This document shows, one piece after another, positions 22,535-27,887 of a stretch of DNA of 27,887 nucleotides. The notes under the pieces were generated by a model. The model did no database searches, had not been told where the DNA came from, and was given only the letters and a program-made list of their open reading frames with translations. Made by a program: the position numbers and the translations under genes. Source of the DNA: an uncultured Collinsella sp. (lineage in GTDB: Bacteria > Actinomycetota > Coriobacteriia > Coriobacteriales > Coriobacteriaceae); NCBI GenBank assembly GCA_900758475.1, contig CAAERQ010000006.1, positions 1 through 27,887 on the forward strand. Reading direction: 5' to 3'. Position 1 is the stretch's first letter, and every line of letters starts with the position of its first letter.

Positions 22535-23869
22535 ATGAGCACACAGACCGAGCCCAAGCTCGTCACGCAAATCGACTTCGCCCGCGCCGGGCAGATCACA
22601 CCGCAGATGAAGGAAGTCGCCGAGCGCGAGCATCGCGACCCCGAGTACATCCGCGAGCGCGTGGCCGACGGCCGCATCGCCATTCCCGCCAACATCGTGC
22701 ACATCAAAAAGGGCATGCGCGCCTTTGGTGTCGGCGAGGGCCTGTCCACCAAGGTCAACGTCAACCTGGGCATCTCGGGCGATAAGGCCGATGCCGCCGA
22801 GGAGTGGAAGAAGGTCAAGATCGCCGAGGACTTTGGCGCCGACGCCATCATGGACCTTTCCAACTCGGGCAAGACGCGCCAGTTCCGCCAGCAGCTCATC
22901 GACGAGACGCCGCTCATGGTGGGCACCGTCCCCATGTACGACGCCATCGGCTACATGGAAAAGCCGCTGGTCAAGCTTACCAAGGACGACCTGTTCGAGG
23001 TCGTGCGCGCGCACGCCGAGGACGGCGTGGACTTTATGACCATCCACTGCGGCATCAACAAGTCGGTCACCAAGACCTTTAAGGAGACCGGCCGCCTTAT
23101 GAACATCGTCAGCCGCGGCGGTTCGCTGCTGTTTGGATGGATGGAGGTCACCGGCAACGAGAATCCGTTCTACGAGTTCTACGATGAGCTGCTCGAGATT
23201 TGCCACGAGTACGACGTGACGATTTCGCTCGGCGACTCCTGCCGCCCGGGCTGCCTCTACGACTCCAACGATGCCACCGAGACCGCCGAGATGATCGAGC
23301 TGGGCAAGCTGTGCAAGCGCGCATGGGCCGCGGGCGTCCAGGTTATGGTCGAGGGACCGGGCCACATGGCGCTCGACGAGATCGCCGCCAATATGAAGCT
23401 GCAGAAGCGCCTGTGCCACAACGCCCCGTTCTATGTGCTGGGGCCGCTGGTGACCGATATCGGTGTGGGCTACGACCACATCACCGCCGCCATCGGTGGC
23501 GCCATCTCCGCGAGCTCCGGCGCCGACTTCCTGTGCTACGTGACACCGGCAGAGCACCTGTGCCTGCCCAACGCCCAGGATGTGCTCGACGGCCTCATGG
23601 CCACTAAGATCGCCGCACATGCCGCCGATATCGCCAAGAAGGTGCCGCACGCCCGCGACATGGACGACAAGATGGGCCAGGCACGCCGCAAGCTCGACTG
23701 GGATGCCATGTGGAAGTGTGCTCTCGACCCAGTTACGGGCAAAAAGCGCTACGAGGAGTCCCCTGCCGCCACCGAGGGCACCTGCACCATGTGCGGCAAG
23801 ATGTGCGCCGTCCGCACCGTCAACAAGGTGTTCGAGGGCACGACGATCGATCTTGGCATGGAGGATTAG
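22535..23869 (+). CDS. thiC: Phosphomethylpyrimidine synthase ThiC (short form)
   Basis: The 444-aa radical-SAM enzyme rearranges aminoimidazole ribotide to HMP-phosphate in thiamine synthesis. Visible family blocks are IRERVADGRIAIPANIVH, DFGADAIMDLSNSG, GDSCRPGCLYDSNDATETAEM in the centre, VEGPGHMALDEI and the zinc-binding part DIGVGYDHI. The cluster motif is at the C-terminus, CTMCGKMC (417-424), spaced C-x2-C-x3-C. It lacks the extra N-terminal domain of the 600-aa enterobacterial form, as usual in actinobacterial and archaeal types. The ATG at 22535 is 9 nt from the Shine-Dalgarno held by the riboswitch. thiD follows after a 181-nt gap. Confidence 0.95.
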   Translation: MSTQTEPKLVTQIDFARAGQITPQMKEVAEREHRDPEYIRERVADGRIAIPANIVHIKKGMRAFGVGEGLSTKVNVNLGISGDKADAAEEWKKVKIAEDFGADAIMDLSNSGKTRQFRQQLIDETPLMVGTVPMYDAIGYMEKPLVKLTKDDLFEVVRAHAEDGVDFMTIHCGINKSVTKTFKETGRLMNIVSRGGSLLFGWMEVTGNENPFYEFYDELLEICHEYDVTISLGDSCRPGCLYDSNDATETAEMIELGKLCKRAWAAGVQVMVEGPGHMALDEIAANMKLQKRLCHNAPFYVLGPLVTDIGVGYDHITAAIGGAISASSGADFLCYVTPAEHLCLPNAQDVLDGLMATKIAAHAADIAKKVPHARDMDDKMGQARRKLDWDAMWKCALDPVTGKKRYEESPAATEGTCTMCGKMCAVRTVNKVFEGTTIDLGMED

Positions 23870-23928
23870 CCTTTACAGGGCAATTGCCAGCAAGCCTGCT
23901 GCGGGGCCCATCAATTGTTGACGTGTGA

Positions 23929-24005
23929 ACATTTGCTAACATTTGCGTAAAGATTGCACCACCAGCCCGGGATCGGCATACAGCCGGCCCGGGCAACTTT
24001 ATAAT
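23929..24005 (+). promoter_or_regulatory. thiC-thiD gap: direct repeat, hairpin and candidate thiD promoter
   Basis: AACATTTGCT and AACATTTGCG stand head to tail (23928-23947), one helical turn apart. A GC-rich hairpin GCCCGGG/CCCGGGC (23965-23994) with inner pairing CGGC/GCCG follows and may end the thiC transcript, then a consensus TATAAT (24000-24005). The -35 position falls within the hairpin. Start of thiD is about 45 nt downstream. Confidence 0.45.
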
Positions 24006-24050
24006 GCAGGTAGAAGACCCATTTGAATCCAACCGAACAAGGGAGCGAAC

Positions 24051-24881
24051 ATGGATCGTAGCAAGGTACCTGCCGTCCTGTCCATCGCAGGATCCGATTC
24101 CAGCGGTGGTGCCGGCATTCAGGCCGACATCAAGACCATTACGGCGCACCGCTTGTATGCCGAGACGGCCATCACCGCCATCACCGCACAAAACACGCTC
24201 GGTGTCACCGCTGTGCAGAATATCTCCCCCGATATCGTCGCTGCGCAAATTGACGCCGTCTTTGACGATATTCGCCCCAATGCAGTCAAAATCGGCATGG
24301 TTTCGTCCACCGAGATTATCGAAGTTATCGCCGATCGCCTGAGCGCATGGAACGCAACCAACGTGGTCGTCGACCCCGTTATGGTCGCCACCTCGGGCGC
24401 TCGCCTCATTGCCGAGGATGCCGCCGAAGCGCTTACGCGTCGCCTGTTCCCGCTGGCGACCGTCATCACCCCCAACATTCCCGAGGCCATGGCGCTGCTC
24501 GACTACGAGGTCGATTCCGAGCGCACACAGCAAAACGCTGCCATGCTCCTCACCCGCCGCTTTGGCTGCGCGTCCCTCGTTAAAGGCGGGCATTTTGTCA
24601 ACGAGGCCAACGATGTGCTCGCAGAGCCCGCGTCGCTCGATGACGAGGGTAACCACCTGGGTGATCCGCTCACCACGTGGTTCCGCCACAAGCGCATCGA
24701 GACCGGCAACACGCATGGCACCGGCTGCACGCTCTCATCCGCCATCGCCTGCGCGCTGGCCCAGGGCATGGAACTTGCCGACGCCATCAACGCCGGCAAG
24801 GCCTACCTAACCGGCGCTCTCGCCGCCGGCTTTGACATGGGCAAAGGCTCCGGCCCCGTCAACCACATGTGGCAGTACTGA
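24051..24881 (+). CDS. thiD: Hydroxymethylpyrimidine (phosphate) kinase
   Basis: The 276-aa ribokinase-fold enzyme phosphorylates HMP and HMP-P, supplying the pyrimidine half of thiamine next to thiC. The signature SIAGSDSSGGAGIQADIKT (residues 11-29) is intact, as are KIGMVSS, VVVDPVMVATSG and the catalytic-loop TGNTHGTGCTLSSAIA. Length and start are normal; the ATG at 24051 follows AAGGGAGC. No thiE or thiM gene is in the window. It may be transcribed with thiC or from the TATAAT promoter in the gap. Confidence 0.95.
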   Translation: MDRSKVPAVLSIAGSDSSGGAGIQADIKTITAHRLYAETAITAITAQNTLGVTAVQNISPDIVAAQIDAVFDDIRPNAVKIGMVSSTEIIEVIADRLSAWNATNVVVDPVMVATSGARLIAEDAAEALTRRLFPLATVITPNIPEAMALLDYEVDSERTQQNAAMLLTRRFGCASLVKGGHFVNEANDVLAEPASLDDEGNHLGDPLTTWFRHKRIETGNTHGTGCTLSSAIACALAQGMELADAINAGKAYLTGALAAGFDMGKGSGPVNHMWQY

Positions 24882-24886
24882 GACAG

Positions 24887-24981
24887 TTTGCCGCAGCTCG
24901 CTATTGATGCTGACCAACAGGCAAAACTCGCTGACGGCGCTGCAATACGCTGACCGTACTTATGGTTTGGCGGCAACTTAG
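24887..24981. other. Inverted and repeated sequence after thiD
   Basis: TTTGCCGC (about 24888-24895) is complementary to GCGGCAA near 24970, closing a region in which GCTGAC appears three times at roughly 20-nt spacing (24909-24952). The structure is imperfect. It could end thiD transcription or mark the old bacterial side of the phage cassette that begins nearby. Confidence 0.35.
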
Positions 24982-24999
24982 GATATTCGAGGGATACGA

Positions 25000-25037
25000 A
25001 AAAGGGGCCGTGGCGACGAACCGCCACGGCCCCTTTT
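25000..25037 (-). terminator. Bidirectional intrinsic terminator at the phage cassette border
   Basis: AAAAGGGGCCGTGGC (25000-25014) and GCCACGGCCCCTTTT (25023-25037) form a perfect 15-bp stem. T runs follow on both strands, so it can stop both the thiD and lysis transcripts. Confidence 0.85.
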
Positions 25038-25057
25038 GTTGTTATCGCCCGCTGTCG

Positions 25058-25147
25058 CTAGCGCCGGTTGATGCTCACGATGCAGAGCCCGATTGTCGCC
25101 ACGGTGCCGCCAAAGAGCGCGCCGAGCACGAACGTCAGCGCGATCAT
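25058..25147 (-). CDS. DUF3789-like single-helix mini-protein (29 aa)
   Basis: The 29-residue peptide MIALTFVLGALFGGTVATI, ending GLCIVSINRR, is nearly all one membrane helix with a short basic tail. The pattern of a hydrophobic start, a GxxFGG core and a cysteine near the end resembles DUF3789 peptides seen in gut-bacterial mobile elements; that link is from memory of the pattern. Its ATG overlaps the amidase stop (ATGA on the minus strand), so translation is probably coupled. A role in lysis, such as a holin partner, antiholin or spanin-like helper, is speculation. It is followed by the terminator at 25000-25037. Confidence 0.6.
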   Translation of the reverse strand: MIALTFVLGALFGGTVATIGLCIVSINRR

Positions 25148-26286
25148 CGGCGAGTCCCGTCGGAGATGTAGACCTGCAGGCGGTCGAGCGCGTGGCTGTA
25201 ATAGCCGGCGTAATCGTCTCCGCCATACGTGGTTCCGTCGTCGCAGACCTCGCCCCACCATCCGGCATGATCGACATCCTGAGAGCGGTAGTAGACCTGA
25301 CGGTAGTCACCGCCAGGCGTGACGTAGTACATCTGGACACCATCGATGGTCTGGCCCCAGACGCCCGCCATACCGTTCACGCTGTCGCCGTAGGATGCGG
25401 CCTGCACCCAGTCGAGCCATCCGGATTCACGGGTGTGGACGCGATAGCGTAGGGTGCCGGTATCGGCCCATGCGATTAACATGTCATGGGAGCCGTAAGG
25501 CATGCCCGCGAAGCCGTTCTCGCTGGAGTCGTCAAAGTTCGTTACTTCGGAGTTCCAGCCGCCGCCGCGGTTGTGCAGCGCATAGTGGACGTTTACGCAG
25601 GCGCCAGTCGATTTCGGGAAGCTGGCCGCCGGTGAGCTGTAGCCGCCCCCCTCATAGGTCCCGCCGTTGCCGTTGGTCGGCGCGATTGGTGCGACATAGC
25701 CGCTGCCGAGATAGGCCGCCACGGCCTGCTTGAACTCCCACCAACTCTTGCCGAACTGGGCAAAATAACCATTCGGGTCGGTGTGGTCACTGCCGCCCCA
25801 GCGCTGGGCCGCCTCGTAGTGGCTCAGCAGGCGGGACGTATCCCAGCCGTGGGCACGCAGCTCGTCGCCAGCCCACTTGACCGCCTCGCCCCACTGCTTT
25901 GAGAAGTCGGCTGCATTTGTGGCATGGGCCAACTCGATGCCGATTGTATAGCCATTGCCGTTGCCCACGTGCCAGCAGAGGCGGTCCTCCGCGACCGTGT
26001 TGTAGACTGTGGAGCCGTCGAGCTCCATGACGTGATGCACGGCGTAGGTGTCATCGCGCGACCAAAGCAGCGTGTGGTTGTAGGCAGATGCACCGGGGTT
26101 CGCCGTCTCATGGATAACTAGGTAGCTCGCATTGAGATAGCCATGACCGTTGCTCACGTACTTGTTCACGCTCTGGTAGGCTTCGGCGCTGAGCGGGGCG
26201 GCAAGCGCCGCCACAAGGGCGAGGACAACGGCGAAAACGCTGCGCATCGGCAGCTTGCGCTTAGCCTCGGCGCTAGTCTCCGTCAT
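25144..26286 (-). CDS. N-acetylmuramoyl-L-alanine amidase (endolysin) with signal peptide and ChW-like repeats
   Basis: The 380-aa protein starts with a Sec signal (hydrophobic core at about 17-31, likely cleavage after SAEA at 36). An Amidase_2-type domain (about 45-180) has zinc-ligand candidates H59 in VIHETAN and H168 in GGSDHTDPNGYF, with HH at 84-85 and WHVG at 105-108. After a glycine-rich linker (about 205-220) come repeats of the ChW kind (GWLDWVQ, then GVWGQTIDGVQMYY), which probably bind the cell wall. It cuts the peptide-glycan bond of peptidoglycan. The ATG at 26286 overlaps the holin gene; a GTG at 26295 is the alternative. Being secreted by itself, it may need the holin less than a classic endolysin. 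Confidence 0.85.
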   Translation of the reverse strand: MTETSAEAKRKLPMRSVFAVVLALVAALAAPLSAEAYQSVNKYVSNGHGYLNASYLVIHETANPGASAYNHTLLWSRDDTYAVHHVMELDGSTVYNTVAEDRLCWHVGNGNGYTIGIELAHATNAADFSKQWGEAVKWAGDELRAHGWDTSRLLSHYEAAQRWGGSDHTDPNGYFAQFGKSWWEFKQAVAAYLGSGYVAPIAPTNGNGGTYEGGGYSSPAASFPKSTGACVNVHYALHNRGGGWNSEVTNFDDSSENGFAGMPYGSHDMLIAWADTGTLRYRVHTRESGWLDWVQAASYGDSVNGMAGVWGQTIDGVQMYYVTPGGDYRQVYYRSQDVDHAGWWGEVCDDGTTYGGDDYAGYYSHALDRLQVYISDGTRR

Positions 26287-26503
26287 GGTCGCCACCCGCC
26301 TTCAGGCGCGCGGAGTCCACTGCCTGCTCGGCCGCGGCATAGATGGCCGCGCTTGCGACCCCGCACACCGTGCCGATGGCGGCGACGGTCTGGTTGTCCG
26401 TGGCGATGCCGGCCACGCTGGTGGCGACGGAGCCCAAAAAAGCAGCCGTGCACAGCCAGAACTTGCGGCTCGTCAGCTTCTTGACGATCTCGTCTCTGGT
26501 CAT
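26273..26503 (-). CDS. Putative phage holin
   Basis: The 76-aa protein has a charged N-terminus (MTRDEIVKKLTSRKFW), two hydrophobic helices (about 15-33 and 39-59) separated by a short TDNQT turn, and a polar C-terminus ending GGDHDGD. Size, topology and position immediately before the amidase fit a class II-like holin, which forms the pores that trigger lysis. I do not match it to a named holin family with certainty. The ATG at 26503 has a very strong GGAGGAGG site. Its last 14 nt overlap the amidase start, implying translational coupling. Confidence 0.65.
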   Translation of the reverse strand: MTRDEIVKKLTSRKFWLCTAAFLGSVATSVAGIATDNQTVAAIGTVCGVASAAIYAAAEQAVDSARLKAGGDHDGD

Positions 26504-26515
26504 TGATTCCTCCTC

Positions 26516-26854
26516 CTAATCGAGTACGGGCATGTTCATCGCGTCCGTGTACAGGCGCGTGCCGGTACCGTTGCCGCCCAGCCCGTGATAGGCGGCGTAG
26601 ACGCTCTCAAGGTGGCGGCGCTCCTCGACGGTCAGGCCGTCCTGTGCCATCGCCCTCTCATGGATGCGCTGCAATTCGGCCCACAGCAGCGCGCGCATCC
26701 CGGCCTTCATGGCCTCTGACTCAACGCGCTCGCGTTCAGATTTCTCTGATACCTTCCGCCCCTGGGCCTTGACGGTGGCCACGACCGACGCGACGCACGT
26801 CGCCACGACGCACGAGACGATGTCGGTTATGACGATGGCCGCCAGTGATTCCAC
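26516..26854 (-). CDS. Phage lysis-module membrane protein (112 aa, unknown)
   Basis: I do not recognise the family. The N-terminus is a transmembrane helix (about 3-28, LAAIVITDIVSCVVATCVASVVATV). A charged, probably coiled-coil stretch (about 30-85, KSERERVESEAMKAG then LQRIHERAMAQDGLTVEERRHLESVY) follows, then a glycine-rich tail (GLGGNGTGT). It opens the lysis operon 12 nt before the holin. The start is a GTG at 26854 behind AAAGGAGGG. Such small anchored coiled-coil proteins commonly precede holins in Gram-positive phages, so a lysis or tail-end accessory role is inferred from place only. Confidence 0.65.
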   Translation of the reverse strand: MESLAAIVITDIVSCVVATCVASVVATVKAQGRKVSEKSERERVESEAMKAGMRALLWAELQRIHERAMAQDGLTVEERRHLESVYAAYHGLGGNGTGTRLYTDAMNMPVLD

Positions 26855-26934
26855 GCTCGGCCCTCCTTTCCTCTCGCTTTCCGCGCCATCCTGCGGGCGG
26901 CGTGAGATTGAGCCTCGCCGCCGCTACACGCAAT

Positions 26935-26983
26935 AAATCCCAGACGTAACGCGACGGGCTACCATGCGAAGCGTCTGGGATTT
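26935..26983. terminator. Inverted repeat between lysis operon and integrase
   Basis: AAATCCCAGACG (26935-26946) and CGTCTGGGATTT (26972-26983) are perfect 12-nt arms around a 25-nt loop. It lies in the divergent gap between the GTG of the 112-aa gene and the integrase. A terminator here would cut off transcription arriving from beyond, but an operator or recombination site is equally possible. Confidence 0.45.
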
Positions 26984-27005
26984 TCGAGAGATTGGACTAT
27001 GAAAA

Positions 27006-27872
27006 ATGCTGTTTTCCGATGCCGTAACCGAGTACATGGCCGACAAGGGCAAGCGTCTGCGCGCTACCACGCTGGAGGGCTACCGCAGCGCCATCCGCTG
27101 CCACCTGATGCCGCAGTGGGGCAAGCGCGAGATCGAGAGCATCAGCTTTGAGGAGGTACAGGATTGGGTCGATTCGTTCGACCTCCCCGGGGCCGCCGAG
27201 AAGGCATACAAGACCTTTAGGCAGGTCTACCGCTGGCTCTTGCGCCGACACCAGCTGCGTATCTGGGACGTGACGCAAGGGGTCGAGTTGCCCCAAAAGC
27301 CCACGGTATGCCGCCCGACGCTCACTGCCGAGCAGGAGCGCGTGACGCTCAAGGCCATCGTCGGACAGCCCTTCGAGGCCGCCGTCCTGCTCGGCGCCGC
27401 GCTGGGCCTGCGCCGCTGCGAGGCCTGCGCAGTGAGAATCGAGGATGTGGATTGGCGTAGCGGCTGGGTACATGTGCAGCGCGGCCTGCACGTGGTGGGC
27501 GGCGAGGTCATCGAGACCGGATGCAAGACCAAGCTGTCAGACCGCAAGCTGAAACTGCCGCGATTCGCGCTTGAGCGCTTGCGTGCCATCCGTGGGACGC
27601 GCAGGTCTGGTCGTCTGTGCCTGCTTGACCCAAACGCCGTCGCCCGCAAGTTCCGCGCGTTCTGCAAGCGGCTCGACCTGCCGCATGTCCCCATGACCTG
27701 CTTGCGCCACAGCTGGGCTACGATCTCGCTGGAGCACGGTGCGGCCATCGAGGACATAGCCGTGGCGCTGGGACATTCGACCGTCAACACGGCGATGGCG
27801 CACTACCTGCAATCATTTCGCACGGTCGTGGCCAGGGCGAGCGATTCATACACGGCGGCGATGGAGATGTAG
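27006..27872 (+). CDS. Tyrosine-type site-specific integrase
   Basis: The 288-aa recombinase has a SAM-like core-binding N-terminal part (about 1-90) and a catalytic part (about 105-288). Catalytic positions visible are R136 (LGLRRCEA), K174 or K176, R234 in CLRHSWAT, the GH at 256-257 (ALGHS) and nucleophile Y267 (MAHYLQ). The first position of the box-II HxxR is threonine here (TCLR) where histidine is usual. It has no arm-type DNA-binding domain and is XerC/D-sized. The ribosome site is poor; a TGA stands in frame 3 nt before the ATG. It probably drives excision and integration of the cassette. The gene ends 15 nt before the window edge. Confidence 0.9.
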   Translation: MLFSDAVTEYMADKGKRLRATTLEGYRSAIRCHLMPQWGKREIESISFEEVQDWVDSFDLPGAAEKAYKTFRQVYRWLLRRHQLRIWDVTQGVELPQKPTVCRPTLTAEQERVTLKAIVGQPFEAAVLLGAALGLRRCEACAVRIEDVDWRSGWVHVQRGLHVVGGEVIETGCKTKLSDRKLKLPRFALERLRAIRGTRRSGRLCLLDPNAVARKFRAFCKRLDLPHVPMTCLRHSWATISLEHGAAIEDIAVALGHSTVNTAMAHYLQSFRTVVARASDSYTAAMEM

Positions 27873-27887
27873 GGCATTCCGTATCCC

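Larger units (their letters stand above)
25000..27887. mobile_element. Phage-derived lysis-integrase cassette, probably a prophage remnant
   Basis: From the terminator at 25000 to the end of the window the genes are of phage type: DUF3789-like peptide, amidase, holin candidate and membrane protein on minus, then a tyrosine integrase on plus. No structural, packaging or replication genes lie between. In a complete prophage, lysis genes and the integrase usually sit at opposite ends; here they are back to back. The simplest reading is a large internal deletion. The left border is probably between the thiD stop (24881) and 25058; the right border lies at or beyond 27872. Confidence 0.65.

Noticed and set aside
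22409..23650. Minus-strand frame opposite thiC and the riboswitch
   Set aside because: It covers a certain riboswitch and a certain thiC and has no motif.
24991..27887. GGGATACG near 24991 against CGTATCCC at the window end as cassette ends
   Set aside because: It is only 8 nt and inverted. A tyrosine integrase leaves direct repeats, and the window stops too early to extend the match.
1..27887. CRISPR array, tRNA genes or complete insertion sequence
   Set aside because: No regularly spaced direct repeats, no cloverleaf with TTC-type loops and no transposase were seen anywhere.

Overview
The window looks like chromosomal DNA from a GC-rich Gram-positive anaerobe. Gene content and style (short ThiC, CyuA-type cysteine desulfidase, C_GCAxxG_C_C protein, four-domain S1, Cof-type HAD, palindromic intergenic repeats) fit the Coriobacteriia, most probably a Collinsella-like gut organism. 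The genus is an inference from pattern; no 16S or other marker search was possible. Most of the window is ordinary core metabolism with short gaps and strong intrinsic terminators. The last 2.9 kb is phage-derived.

Layout. 1-4105 (nearly all minus strand): a stand-alone release-factor-like (GGQ) protein, xanthine phosphoribosyltransferase (xpt), a DHA2-type MFS exporter and O-acetylhomoserine sulfhydrylase (metY). 4229-7692: a C_GCAxxG_C_C redox-type protein (+), a YigZ/IMPACT protein (-), an unexplained pair of about 100-nt stem-loops, RNase P RNA (rnpB, -) and ribosomal protein S1 (-). 8008-11378: a HAD phosphatase (+) whose stop codon overlaps that of cyuA (-), then rpiB (+) and ndk (-). 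11764-14943: argG, a 56-codon small ORF and argH, all minus, covering the last two steps of arginine synthesis. 15498-21825: a Cof-type HAD phosphatase (+), DNA polymerase I (-), an M18 aminopeptidase (+) and YaaA (+). 21849-24881: a small membrane-anchored protein (-), then a TPP riboswitch with thiC and thiD (+), which together make HMP-pyrophosphate for thiamine. 25000-27887: lysis genes on minus (a 29-aa DUF3789-like peptide, secreted amidase with ChW-like repeats, holin candidate, 112-aa membrane protein) and a tyrosine integrase on plus. No head, tail or replication genes lie between, which suggests a prophage reduced by internal deletion or a compact lysis-integrase cassette.

The least explained signals are intergenic: (i) two tandem stem-loops at 5605-5809 that share an internal box and a TTAT-capped hairpin although their outer stems differ; (ii) a palindrome family present at 93-163 and 20925-20998; (iii) a long nested inverted repeat at 16335-16465; (iv) a 20-bp spaced motif shared by the regions upstream of rpsA and ndk; and (v) the minimal phage cassette at the right edge. 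No tRNA gene, complete insertion sequence or CRISPR array was seen.
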